DNA of 64,000 nucleotides from Taenia hydatigena (Eukaryota; Platyhelminthes; Cestoda; Cyclophyllidea; Taeniidae). Positions 13,201-25,422 of the stretch are shown in pieces. The position numbers and the translations under genes are program-made. The notes below the pieces were generated by a model. That model did not search any database and was not told the origin of the DNA. It worked only from the letters and a program-made list of their open reading frames with translations. Positions within the stretch are counted from its first letter, which is position 1. Every line of letters begins with the position of its first letter. The stretch covers positions 15,061,556 through 15,125,555 of the forward strand of contig JADWOT020000009.1 in the NCBI GenBank assembly GCA_036345935.2, written 5' to 3'.

Positions 13201-16200
13201 GGATGATGATCTGTGGACTCCGATTGCTCCGATGCACTATCCTCGAATTGGACTCGGTGTTGCCGTTGTGAATAGGTTAGTTGGTTGTGTTATTCCATGC
13301 ACGTGATTGCACAGGGGATTGTGAGACATTTCAGTACTTGTGATGGGTGATGCTAATCGTAGTGTGGAAGATGTAGGGTGGTTTGGAACCGCTGGCTGTC
13401 TTCAATGTCCTGACTACTTACGTCGGAATGGTTATTGCAAACGATGTGTGAGGTGTTTGTTGAGGCAATGGAATTATTTGATGGTGTGTGGCGTGATATT
13501 GTAGTTGTTACTGGCCCCCATGAAGTGGTTCAACTAATGGGTGGACAAATGCAGTGCGTTTGTTGGGGACAGTAGGGCGTGTCAACTTTGTGGCAGTTGA
13601 AATGTTAGGCGATTTAAGTGGTGGTGATTTTGCGGTAACAGACCCTGTTGAGTGGTTAAGTGGAGGAGGTGTATGTGTTTGTTTGTAGACTCTTGTACGC
13701 AGTGGGAGGATTCGATGGTGAGCGTCGTCTGTCGAGTGTAGAACGGTACGATCCGGAGGCGGATGCGTGGTCGGAAGTGGCTCCACTGAATCGACCTCGT
13801 TCTGGAGCTGGTAAGTTTGCGACAGTTGTTGTTGTGGTGGTGGTGGTGGTGGTGGTGGGGTAGGAGTGGAGCAAGAGGATTGTGGCACTCGAATTGTTGG
13901 TGAAGAAGAAGGCGTGATGAGGCGCGAGGGTTTGACAACGTTTGTATTGTCGACATAGAGCGGGAGTGAGTGAGGCTGTAGGTAGGATGGCGTGGGTGGA
14001 AGAGGTAGGTACGCGATTTGAAGTGTGGGCGTGGAGACAAATAAATTTATTTCGCTCTGTAATCGATATGTCTGATTTTGGGGTATTGTCTTCGACTTGT
14101 GCCGCGGTTGCTGTTGTGGATGAGACAGGATGAGTTTTGAGGCGATTTAGAGGCGTCTGTGGAACAGAAAGGAATGTGATGCAGTGATATAGATGCGGTG
14201 GGAATATTTTAGGATCTAGTGATGGTGGCATACTTTGCCTGTGATGTTGGAAAGATTGGTTTAGGGAGTAGTGTTGGGGGCTGGAAGAGGATCTATGTGG
14301 ACGCAGTGGTCATGAGGTAGGTATCAGATGTTTGCCTTGTTTGACTTAATGGCGCAGATTGCGTTCAAGGAAAGCGTGGATATTGTACTTTTTGAAGTAG
14401 TTGGTGGAATAGGAGTGGGAGTGGGAGGGGGAGGGGGAGGGTGGAGGGGCAGTGTATCATCCAGGTTGGGAGGCTGGTAGCGTTTGTGCAAAAGACCGAA
14501 TTGTTTGTTCAATCACAGTAGTAGACTTGTGCTGTCAAGTGTGCCTTATCGCCTCATTGCGAATGGTGTCAGTACTTAGATGTATTGAAGCTATATTACA
14601 ACACACAAGTGAAGATGATGTGGGTATTGGAGACCAGTCTTCATGTGGGGCGTAGAATGAGGGTAGCAGTTCCTGTTCCGCTACTGTTCATAATTTGCAA
14701 TTAATAGTGGGCGGTACTTCTTGTCCATTTGCCTTTGTTGCATTCGTTGCGTAAAGACGCGTGCACGCGTACAGGGCGGATTTGGGCAGACAGTCGGTCG
14801 AACGCGGTCTGTTTTGACGACTTCCTGTAACTCGTGTATGCTCAGGCCTGATGGGTGGCTTTGATGTGGCAATGTGTAGCTGAGGCAACAATACTATGCG
14901 ACTTTGGTGGTGTTTGAAATAACGTCCTGTCGCCATGTTTGAGACGTTAGTCACTGTCGCAGTGGTTTTTTGCGCATTTTTTGTGGAAGAGTGGAGATGA
15001 ATGAGGGAGATGGCATTGTTGCCTTGTCCTGTGTTTGCTTTGTTTGTACGTGCCTTGGTTATTTTGCTGGAAGGTGGGGTGGGGTGGGGTGGGGCGGGGC
15101 AGGTGGTAGAGAGGGTTCTGTGTCCACTTCATCGGGAGCGTCTTTATGCAGTATGTCAATTTTTTAGCTTATTCGCTGTCTGTAGACGTGCGTGCAAAGG
15201 CGCACACACAGACAGAGAGACACTGACGAGGCGGTGGTTGAGACAAGCCAAAAATACCGGTCTGGTCCACACGCATGTATGCGCACACAGGCTTCTTTGC
15301 TTTCCCCACCCTCGAATGCAGTCAGTCAGTCAGTCAGTCGGTCAGTCGGTCGGTCGGTTGGTCGGTGGGTGAGTTAGCGAGGCAGTAAGTCAGTAGGGCG
15401 TTTTACAACCCAGCTGGTGGAGGAGGGTGTGGACGACGATAGCGTCTGTCTAGACATGCAAACCGTAAAACGTGGTATAAGTTCCTTACGTGTAGCTCGT
15501 TGGGGTGGGAGAGGGGGACATGTTGGTTGTTAGTTCCGCCGGTTTTGCTTTGTGGGTGTGGGCGCCCGTGTCGTCGTCCGTGGGTGTGTTGCCCATTAGT
15601 GTGCGTGTCTGTCTTTTCCGTTGGGGCGCGTTGCTCTCCGTCCACTCCTCGCACTGTGCTGCTGCTCGTCAGTCTGCTAACGTGCAAGACAGTTGGGGAG
15701 ACATGGAGTGGCAAATTATCCCTGTCACAGCGTCGCCTACTGGCTCCCTCCCCTGCCCTAACGACCCTCCCACCCACCCACTCGCCACACCCTGCCTCGC
15801 CTCGCCTGGCCTCACCCTGCCCCGCTGTCTCGTCGCATCCAATGTCTAATTATACTGCTTGGTGGAAGAACACTAGTCTATTTGTGCTTCAATGAATGGG
15901 TTGGCCCCAGAGAAATGTGTCTGACTGACTTGGGTAAATTGCGAATAGCTTTGAAGTCCAGTTGCGTTGGTACTGGTGTGTGTGTTGGTATTCCTTACCC
16001 TATCACCACGCCTAAATTGCAACATATTGAATTGATTGGTTCGTACTGCGAAAAAATGTGTTAAAATGCATCTTTTGTCACGGAAGATTTGACCGTCGTG
16101 ATTACTTGTGGCTTTATCTTCCTTTCGTTCGTTGTGCTTTTTTGCATTTGAAAGGAGGATGTTGTGAGGAAGGAAATGTTCCTTCTATCCGATTACCGTT

Positions 16201-16929
16201 TTACATAGGCAGAGATGGGTCGTTCTGTAATCCTGTGAATTTATTGTCCCAGGTGTTAATTGGCAATCATCAGTCTCCAGCCTCCTTCCTCAAGCTCCAT
16301 CGTTTTAAGTTAAAAGTCTAGTACATTTTATGGACATGGAATGTGAATCACTTGATGGTGTTGAGGCTGGTGGATAGGTTGAATGTTTAAACAGAAAGCA
16401 ACAATGTGGTATCCTTTGATATGTTCCAACCTTGAAGTACTTTGTAAACTGTTCAACCACTAGGCGTTGACGTTGCTGTGTGTTGACAGGTGAAGACCCC
16501 TAAATGATAGGGCATTGGTTGGGGTTATGGTGAAATGTAATGTATGAACGAAGTCTCCCTCCATGCGACGAGTGGGAAGAGGAGGTGATGATGGTTGTCT
16601 GCTGCAGAGGGTAGATGATGATAGCGTGTTGAGGTGCCTCTTAATTGGAGAGGGTGCCGTTTTGCCTCCTGGCGTGAAGATGAGAGGGTAGGAAGGCAGT
16701 GGCACCTGGAGGTGGCGCTGATTGCTAATGGTGGTGATGGTGGTGGTGTTGTTGTTGTTGTTGTTTTCGGCATGGCCAAGCACGCTGCCATGGTGACATT
16801 TCGCCCCATTGATGGCGCCCTTTTGCTCGCTTGCGTGCGTGGAGACTTGCGCACACACGCACACACGCGGCCATGCGGCGGACACACCTTAAGACAAAGT
16901 AGACTGGACCGCTGCAATAATTTGTGCCG

Positions 16930-16997
<68 letters not shown>

Positions 16998-19900
16998 TGT
17001 GGTGCAAAGCTCCTTTTCTGCTATCAGACCGGCACTTTCTATTGGCTTAGTCTCATCTCATCAATAGTGTCTCTGCAATTTCGTGGCTGCTTTATGAACC
17101 CCATTTCGATGTTCCTCAAGACTTGGCACTTATCGCTAGCATTGGTTTGTTCCTTTTAATTGTGTTGTTTGAGGTAATCACAATCGCCTTTAGTGATTCG
17201 CTGTGTTTTCTCACCTTAATTGAAAAGAGGGGAAGTGATTAAAGGGAGGGAGGGAGGAGGCAGCGTGGGATGATGTTAGTGTGTCTTCCGGGTGGGACTT
17301 TTACAGTCGGTCGAAAAAGGCGCATCTAAATGGATTTGCTAACGCCCAGGTTGTATTGCTTGTCTCGAGACTGTGCGCATTCGCTTTAACTCTTTTCGTG
17401 GTTCGATGATGTGGCAAGGTGGAGGAGTGGTTCTGGTCCCTGTCCTCACCCACGATTCTTGTGATTTGAGGTGGTGCTTGCAACAGTTTCACGATTGCAG
17501 CGTTGTTGCACTTCTTCTGCCAAGACAAAATTGCGGACTGCATCTCTTTGGTCGGTGTTCAGTGTGTTGTGATGGTAAGACGATTTGACGTGTCGTGCAT
17601 GCCAGAGTTGAGTAGTGGGGTTCACTAGCGTGCTCCTGTGTGGTTATTGGTCGGTGAGGTGGAGAACGTGGTTGTCGTGGTTGACATTTTCGTGGTCACA
17701 GTTACTCGTGTGCAGTCACTCATTGTGTCCTCCTGCTGTCAGTGACTTCTCGTTCTCATGTTGCTTTGGTTACCCTATCCTGTGGTCGAGTTATCGAGGT
17801 CGATGTGCGTGTCTTTGAATGGATGCATGGAGTGACTTCAGCATGGGAGTGTCTTTTGGAGTGTCCATTTGGCGTTGGTGGTTTGGAATTTTCCTTGACT
17901 CAGCAAAGCAATTACTACTAGTTGAATGGTGGACTAGTCGCTAAATTTGGTATGCAAACTGGTAAGTGGTACGGTAGGCACACGTTTGCAAGTTGTTTTA
18001 AGTGCTATCACAACTGCACGCATTTTGTACAGGTGTTTTTTTCTTATCCACCTGGAATTAGACAGACGCGTTAGGTGTTGGGAGTGGTTGTAGCCATTTC
18101 AAATTGTTGTGTTTGTTTGTTTGTTTGTTTTTGCTTGTCTGTTAATAGTCTTTGCCACCATTTCTGCCTCTCTCTCTCCCTCCTTCCCTTCCTCCCACCC
18201 TTGTCAAATTACACGACTGTGGTGCATGCACCTAAGTTGTGTAATAGTTAGTGTTTGCATATTTCACATTGCAATGTGGGATTTCCTGTACACTCCACTC
18301 CACTCCACTCCACTCCACTCCTCACGATCAAAGGGAATCGGTAGTGGTGGTTATTGTATGATGAATGATGGTAAGCAGCTCCGTACGTTGGAAGTCTGTC
18401 GGTGAGTGTATTTTACTGGCGGTTATTGCTTGCCAATGGGGAGGGTGGAGTGTGGCAAATGGTGTAGTTAGGAGGGGAAGTCTAGTCTCCACGCGACAGG
18501 TGTTCTTCTCGCAGTGCTTTTTGTTTGGTGGAAGGCATACGTCTTTTGGCTTGCAATCGCCTGCCTGTTCTATGATGGCAACCCTTTTAAACTCGCCCTC
18601 CATCCACCCATCATCGTCGTCGCCGTCGTTGCGTACGTGGCTTTGAGACTGTCTGTCCTCCAGCGTCCGTCTCGGTCGTTTACTTTGTTCATCAATCAAG
18701 CAAACTCGGTCTCGTGTCGTTGCGTGGTTAGTACTAGTGAAATTGCCTTGCCTATAGTGAGGATGGCTGTACGTGTGTATGAGGTTGTTTGTGTTGGGGC
18801 GACCTTATTTGCAAAAAGAGGAGATGTTTGCTAGAGGAGGGAACTTGGGACGTAGGTGGGTTGTTTGGGTTGCAGAAGTCGCGGCTTTGACTGGAATCGC
18901 TTTATGGTGAAAGTGGTATTTTAGAATGGCTGTGTAGCTGTTGTCGTAGGCGCTGTGAGGTGTGTTTCGAATGGCCCCACTGATGTCGTTTGTGAAAGTG
19001 ATAATCGCAACGGCGGAGCGCTTGTTTTTTTTCGTATTTATGCTAAAATTTCTCACAACTTTGGCTCTTTTGTTGATTTGACATGTTGCCTTACGAAATT
19101 GTTTATGCAATGTCTAGCCCATGTTCGAGTGCTAACACTAGTCGAAATGAAAGGCTCATGGTTATCAATTTGTTGTCAGTTGAGGGAGGTCTCACTTGTG
19201 GTTGGAGAGCTGGTGACCACGACCACCTACACGCGAATGAAATCACCGGCCCGCCAAAAGATGGGACGTAATGAAGTTGAAGTCCTTGGGAGGAGCAGGC
19301 GGAGGAGGAAGAAGAGGCGGATGCTGGCTGTTGAAGTGTTTTAGCATTTGGAAGTGCAGTATTTTGTTGATGGCGTTGGGATGTGTGTGTGTGCGTGTGT
19401 GTGTGTAGTGGGAATGAGTGTCCATTTTCTTGGCCAGGCTTGCCACGCTACCTACCCACCTACCATTTAACAAATGCATTGGTACGCATCGGCGAAATCG
19501 GCGTCCGCCTATGTGTCTCGTTGTGTGTGTGTGTGTGTGTGTGTGCGTGTGTGCGTGTGTGTGCGTCGCCCTCGCCGGCTGGTGGTTTGCCGAGGCATTG
19601 GCTCACGCTAGGTGGACGAACAATAGCAGCCAATCAGCATGGCCGTAGCCTTATGCGTGTGTGTGTGTGTGTGCGTGTGTGCGTGGGTGCTCACACGTAC
19701 GCCCGTCTGGTGGGGCATTAAAATATGTCCGGCCTTGCATGTCGCCTCCTTTGATGTGCCGCCGGTGCAATAACAGTAGTGCCTCCCACCAGTCGTCGTC
19801 ATCATCATCATCATCATCGTCATCGTCGTTGTAGTAGTGGCAATAATAATGAAAGTAGAAATAAATCCTCGTGTCCGCCTCCTCCTCTACTGTGCCTTGT

Positions 19901-20977
19901 CCTGTCTCCTCCTCGTAGCCGGCTCAATCGAAAGGAGGCTGGCAATTCGGAGTGCTCTATACTCTGCCTGTGTGTGTGTGTGTGCATCGCAGTGTTTGTC
20001 GAGGGCAGGCAGGCCGGTAGACAGAACACTTTAAAGGTACAATTAAAATGTGTGCGTTTGTGCATCGATGTGTTTGTCGAGGGCTGGCAGGCAGGCAGGT
20101 AGACGGAACACTTTAAAGGTACATGTAAAATGTGTGTGTATAGATGTCTAGATGGTTGACTGGGAGTGATTGTGTTTGGTGTGGTGTGTGACGCAGATTC
20201 GCAGATTCGTGTGGCTAGCAGCGCATGTGAACCCTGACTGCATTGTTGGTTGCTTTGCTGTCGGTTGACTCCGAGGAGTTAAGCCCTATTAAACTGCACG
20301 TGGCAATCAATCTCTTCGATTGGACTTATTTGATGTTTTATCTACTGAAAGTGTCAAATTGGTGCCAGAAATAGACCTTACTTAGAGATCTATGGCAGGA
20401 AGGTGGTTTTTTTTTTCCTGGAGAGTGGAATTGTTTACCCGTCTTGTAAGTGGTTAATTTCGTTGCTGAAATTGTTTAATTGTGTTGGGAAACAATTCAA
20501 ATCGGCGACCATTGAGCTATGACTGCGCTAATTGCATAAAACCTGTCGGACGACTAGCATTAGAACTTAATTGTTATTGGATAAAGTCTGTTTTGAGGAG
20601 TGGAGTTTTCAACGGTGTTGCAGTCAAGTTTTCAGACAGGATGCTCACGACAGCAGTCGTGCCGCGTTTTGACGGCTTAATGGAAGTCGCGCACGCGCAT
20701 ATTGAGAAGTGGATTCCGGTGGGGAGAAGCAGGTTTCTTTGGTTTTAATGACTTGTGCATCACCTAACAGAAGTCGTTACTTTGTTGGGCACGAATTGCA
20801 TGCCTCCTATTGATTGAAGGGAAGCGAAAACAAAGATGTGGGGTATTGGCCTCACTTGAGGTTACGGCCACAGTGGTGGAAGTGGGAAGTGGGTGTTGAA
20901 TGTCACAGATCCCAAACCAATGGGCATAGCGTGCCACCGTTCTTTTTGTGAAGTCAATTTGCAAAAAGATTCTTTTT

Positions 20978-21012
<35 letters not shown>

Positions 21013-23640
21013 CTCAAAGAGGGGAGGCATTTTTGCTTTGTTCATCTGCAATGTCGCGCCATTGGCCGAGGGCGACTGGCTTTCGTGAATGGGGGGTGGA
21101 ACTTTTCGACAACTGTGGAATGGGATCAGCCAAGTGGCTTGGTTCTTTCAAATACCGATTTGTATCACTGCACGTGCGCCTAATTTTTGCCCATTTCCGA
21201 GTTGACTCAGTGGTTTGTGCATTGCACTTGAGAGCTGTCTTCTGATTTGAGGCCAAAATTGACAACTGGCATTGGCGTCCATCACAGATCAACAGGCACG
21301 TGTTTGTGAGGATCATCGTGCAACATTTTTTTGGGTGCAGTTGAGTTGTGGTGGATTAGTGGTCTCGGTGAAGCGGATAGTGGTGGCATTGAATGTGTGT
21401 GACATTGACGGTGGGCGGAGGCGGAGGCGGAGGAGTAGGCGCTGTTGTTGTTTTTGTTGTTGGTTTTGGAAATAAAAGTGGAGGTGACACTTGTTCGCTG
21501 CGAGCCATCGTTAGTGAATGCGAAAAGCAAAGTTGTCATCACAAAAGTCCCTGACAGGGGATTTGGCTGGACTTGCCTGATTTGTCCACTGACAGTGGAT
21601 GTGGAAGGAGGTTGAAGTGCAGTGAAAATGAGTTGTGAGTGCTAGTAACGAATGTTTTGGAAGTGGTTTTTACCTGTAGATTTGGGTAGCGCATAATGGT
21701 TAGGTTGTTGCTGCTAGCGGATTGCAAATAAAAAAGGGTTTGCTGCATTGTTTTGAATTTGGTCATTTGTTTCGGTGGTTGGGAGAGATGGATGAAGTCG
21801 ATGCATGGTTTACTGCAGTGACACTTTTGCCTTTGGAGAAGTTGTTTGAATCTATTGGTAGGAGCTGGTTTGTTCCTCATTCACACTATGATGATGCAGT
21901 GTTTTTGAGTAGAAACTGAAGTTTTTTGAATTTTTGGTTTCCTTTTTTGTTTGTAACTTACATTGTTAGCATTCTACTAACACCTTTGAAGTAGCAACGG
22001 CTCGACAGTCACTAAATATCGTAGGTATGTAGAAGTCATCACCTTTCCGTTTGAGCATTACACATTAGCACTGGAGCAAAATGATCCTACCGAAGTGGTG
22101 AGAATGTCTGGAAGCTGCAAAAAAGTGACACCAAAACGGTTTCGTGAACTGTAGGTGTGGTCGCTATTGGTCACTTCATCTATGCAGTCGGTGGGTATGA
22201 CTCGCACAGCCAATTGAGGAGTTTGGAGCGATTCAACACGGAGCAAAACGTGTGGGAGTACATGACGTCAATGCTGCATCCCCGTTCGGCTCTGTCGGCC
22301 TCGGTATTGGATGGCAAGATCTGGGTGTTTGGTGAGTCTGTTCGTCTTGTGTCTGTTTTGCGAATGCAAATGAGGTGAAGACACCTTAGTCGTAGAGGGT
22401 GACAGTTTGAGGTTGTGATAGGACGTTGAGTGATAGGCAGATGCAAATTACTGGCTTTTTAATCATGGCTAACTCGTGAGATAAGCTTTGAAGTTGTCGC
22501 GCTGACGTGGTAATGTTGGTGTTGATGGAAGCTAGTGAGGCGGCGGTTGGTCTTGTCAACCTTAGAGTTGTGTCAGATGGAGTGCATTGGTGTGAGATGG
22601 ATGTTGAGGTCAGGGCCGTGATTGCTTGACAAGAAGTGTAGTGAGGAATTGGTCGTGAGCAATTCTGCCTTTGTTCTGGCATCCTCGTTACCGTCACGCA
22701 CTTACCAGTTAACTTCTCCACGCAAGTGCGCGGGACACGAGCTTGAGAGGATGAAGTGATGCGGCTCTTGGGTCGGGGTCAGGTGAAGGGGAATGGTAGT
22801 GATTTTGTGCTTGGCTGAACAGGTGGATGGATGAAAGCTTGGAAACGAGGGTCGGTACGTTGATTTCTTTTACGAAGGCTGCAGTGTGTGGGACTCGTTT
22901 GCCATCTTCGTTAAGTTTGTTAGTCGGTTCTTCAACAAACAATACATTTTAATGAACGCGATTTGATAGAGTGAATTGAAATGGAATGAAGTGGAGCCAA
23001 GAAGTTCGGCAATGGAAAAGCAGTTAATGGTCCTAGAAGGTTTATTGGCGGGCTGTTTTGGGACACGGAAGGGAGTTGAACGTTAAATGTTTAAAGTAAA
23101 TCATCATTCCGTTGGTCTTATTAGCAGGACTCCAACATGGTGAGCTTTTAATGGGTCATACTGTGATCTGCTCAACGGCTCGTACGTTCGCTTCTGTTCA
23201 TATTGCCTAGTGGCTTTGATCGTTACTTATCCTCCCTGTATACATTTCGCATAGCAACAAAAGATAATAACTTTATTCAAGAAAACACTCTGATCTTAAG
23301 TTTGTTATTTTTACGCCAAATGTAAATGGTAATGGAATGACTTTTGGACCAGGTTACTGTTCGAGGTGCCTAAACACGACAGAGACATGCTCACTGTATA
23401 CGTAACGCAGTACTTTCCATTGACGAAATAGGGGGCTACGATGGCAACCAGTTTCTTTCCAGTGTGGAGGTGTACGATCCCTCTCGCGACACGTGGACAA
23501 AGACGACTGTGATGCCCTGTGGCAAGTCGGGTCACGCAGTGGTCACGAGTAGAGAGCCGGTGGCAGCCATTGCTGCAACCACTGCCTCTGCTACCTCCTC
23601 CTCCTCCTCCTCCTCTTCCTCCTCTTCTGTTGTGAAGTAA
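4205..23640 (+). CDS. KEAP1: KEAP1-like BTB-BACK-Kelch adaptor, complete, six exons
   Basis: Substrate adaptor of CUL3 ubiquitin ligase; in animals it captures NRF2-type bZIP factors and releases them under electrophile stress. Exons are 4205-5194, 12150-12499, 13192-13275, 13689-13810, 22155-22331 and 23432-23640. All have GT/AG borders and matching phases and give 643 aa (human 624). The ATG context is CACCATG. BTB spans about residues 70-185, BACK 190-295, and six Kelch blades 331-612. Motifs supporting KEAP1 rather than another KLHL protein are LVRCHAL (Cys273 equivalent), IKNCGLL (Cys288), VGGRNNNN and [10 protein letters not shown]. The binding-pocket residues Tyr334, Ser363, Arg380, Asn382, Asn414, Arg415, Arg483, Ser508, Tyr525, Gln530, Ser555, Tyr572, Phe577 and Ser602 (human numbers) are all present. 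Cys151 is Asn156 here. The C-terminal end is a polyserine tail. Intron 1 is 6,955 bp. Confidence 0.93.
5195..12149 (+). other. KEAP1 intron 1
   Basis: A long intron with a GTGAGT donor and a TCTCTTTAG acceptor. Just after the donor is a (TTG)n run at 5223-5250. It also holds (GGGT)n at about 6257-6280, (CA)n at about 6958-6976, (GT)n at 9771-9807, (TTG)n at about 9893-9912, (GT)n at 10022-10044 and a (CATTC)n pentamer run at about 10078-10096. I found no nested gene; the open frames are short and repeat-driven. Confidence 0.75.
16933..16994 (+). repeat. (TG)n microsatellite, 62 bp
   Basis: An uninterrupted TG dinucleotide run inside KEAP1 intron 4. It is the longest perfect simple repeat I noticed in the window. 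Confidence 0.9.
19983..20137 (+). repeat. Tandem duplication, period about 78 bp
   Basis: Two adjacent copies, 19983-20060 and 20061-20137. Both begin TGCATCG, share GTGTTTGTCGAGGG, GGCAGGCAGG and AACACTTTAAAGGTACA, and end AAAATGTGTG. They differ at a few bases. The duplication is intronic within KEAP1. Confidence 0.85.
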
Positions 23641-23843
23641 ACCGGTTTCCCTGCCTCCTTTTCAGTGTTCCTTTGTACAGACTTCCCCCCTTTCTCCTCA
23701 TCTTCATTCTCCTTCCCTACGCCGAGCACTGTGTGACTGTTTTGATGTCTTAGTTGGTCATCGAAGTCATCTCTGTACAGAAACCTCATTTGTCCTCATT
23801 GCAGCAATGCGCCTTTCCCTCTCACTCAGCTACTCATTTATGT

Positions 23844-23877
<34 letters not shown>

Positions 23878-24754
23878 CGATAATGTGAGAAGGTAGATCA
23901 TTTCTACCAATGACTTGATATTGCCAACACGACCCGATTCTGTGCAGTACACTCGTACACACTGGGAACGAAGGAATGAAGGACGGAATGAGGGAAGGAA
24001 GGAAGGAAGGAGGCTTACAAGCAAGCACATGCACTACCTCTGAGGCTACAACCAAATGACACACGATATCTCTGTCTATCTCAATCTCAATTATATTCCT
24101 TTTTGTACGTAATGAGAGGGAGTTGTTGGGTGTTGGTGGTGTGGGGTGAGTGGTGCTTTTAGAGTTGGGTAGATGGTGTGTTTAGTGAAGGGAATGGGTA
24201 ATGTGGATGTCGTAGAGGTTGGATGCTCGGTATCCATCGATGGAGTTGGAGGGAAGTCTTGTTAGGATGGTTGTTGGATACTGGATGGAGCGCAAGTGAT
24301 GGTGGCCATAACAGTTTCACAGAGAATAGCACCGTATGTAGACAATAAGTGTTGGAATAGGTTGTCCGGGTGGCATTTGGTGGAAATGTCGCCTTCCTTT
24401 GACCACCTTCTGGTTGGATTTATAGGCGCAGAAAGTATTATCCAGGCTGACGCCATGGTTTTGTGCACACATGGAAAAGACTGCGTGTGCTTTTATGGAT
24501 GGTAGAAGTCAAAGAGAAGAACTCGTACGGCTCCCATAGCGTGTTTGAGGCCATTTAAGAGGAAAGTTGCAATCGTCCAGTAATTTGAGAAGTTCGTCTT
24601 GTAATCTTTCTGCCAACCGAGAACAATAATGCCAAGAGACGTGAAACTACGTGGTACGTGCTTTGAAGGCGCCGTTGTTGAGGAGCCGGTGGAGCCAGTT
24701 TATGATAGTGGGAGTCTACGACGCGAGATGAAATACTTATTTTGGTTGAGTGCA
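23641..24754. other. KEAP1 3' flank, no gene seen
   Basis: Begins after the KEAP1 stop. It contains (GT)n at 23845-23874 and a GGAA-rich tract at about 23966-24012. No AATAAA is seen close to the stop, so the 3' end of the KEAP1 transcript is not placed. Confidence 0.5.
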
Positions 24755-25380
24755 TGTTTCGGATTTGGACTTAGGTGTCTATATTGTCGGCTGGGATGGC
24801 CTCCCAATCCTTTTGTGGTTGCCAAATATGTATGCATATTGTGCCCCAGTATTCTACCTTCTTTTGCCTTCAAGGAGGTCCTTGGACGCCGCACGAAATA
24901 AATGTCGATCCGTTTTTGGTCTAAAAAAGTTATGCCTATTTTATTCAGTGTTGTTAGGGGAACTGCGAAGACACAATTGATGGAAGGATTGAAAATGACG
25001 TCCATCTTGGGAAACTGCCGTCTAAATCCATGCTCTGTTGCACTACGACTAGAAAATTCAGCGACACCAGTCGTAAAGTCATGGGAAAGATAAGTTACAA
25101 AAATGCCATAAAGCAAAAGTGTAGACACGTGATGCCGCCTTACTACTCTACCAGCTAAATGGAACCCGGATAAGCACATAATCAGGCAGCGTTGGAGTGA
25201 AAACAGAGTAGCAAGGAGAAACAAATACGGCAAAGTTACACACATGAGGGCATTCCAAATCTGCCCTTGATTGGGTTGCTCCATTTTCGGGGTTGTCTTC
25301 ATACGACTAATGATGGATATACAAGGCGTCCACCACAATTTCTCTTCCACTAGTACGGTTTGTACACGAGACTTCGGCAT
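24700..25380 (-). CDS. Unrecognised ORF with hydrophobic segments
   Basis: A 226-codon reading frame from an ATG at 25380 to a TAA at 24700. It is the longest frame here not explained by another gene. Near residues 45-75 is a long hydrophobic stretch (ALMCVTLPYLFLLATLFSL), followed by a second (VSTLLLYGIFVTYL), so a membrane protein is conceivable. The last third runs into a family A repeat, which argues against a conserved protein. I do not recognise the sequence. It may be a mobile-element remnant, a lineage-specific gene or a chance frame. Confidence 0.25.
   Translation of the reverse strand: MPKSRVQTVLVEEKLWWTPCISIISRMKTTPKMEQPNQGQIWNALMCVTLPYLFLLATLFSLQRCLIMCLSGFHLAGRVVRRHHVSTLLLYGIFVTYLSHDFTTGVAEFSSRSATEHGFRRQFPKMDVIFNPSINCVFAVPLTTLNKIGITFLDQKRIDIYFVRRPRTSLKAKEGRILGHNMHTYLATTKGLGGHPSRQYRHLSPNPKHALNQNKYFISRRRLPLS
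24755..24893 (-). repeat. Dispersed repeat, family A
   Basis: Reverse-strand copy. Its complement reads CTCCTTGAAGGCAAAAGAAGG, then an ATACTGGGGCACAATATGCAT-like stretch and a CCAAATCCGAAAC end. This matches the block order of the copies at 51.3 and 57.6 kb, but it is diverged in the middle. Confidence 0.55.
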
Positions 25381-25422
25381 GAAATTTGTGACCCTAGGGT
25401 CAGACAGGCCCTGCAGTTTCAA

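Larger units (their letters stand above)
13811..22154 (+). other. KEAP1 intron 4
   Basis: An 8.3 kb intron (GTAAGT donor, CTGTAG acceptor). It contains (TGG)n at 13826-13857, a GGGGT run at about 15076-15097, a CAGT/CGGT run at about 15320-15365, the longest (TG)n of the window at 16933-16994, a (CACTC)n pentamer at about 18293-18322, several (GT)n runs at 19.38-19.99 kb and another at 20981-21009. I saw no nested coding gene. Confidence 0.75.
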
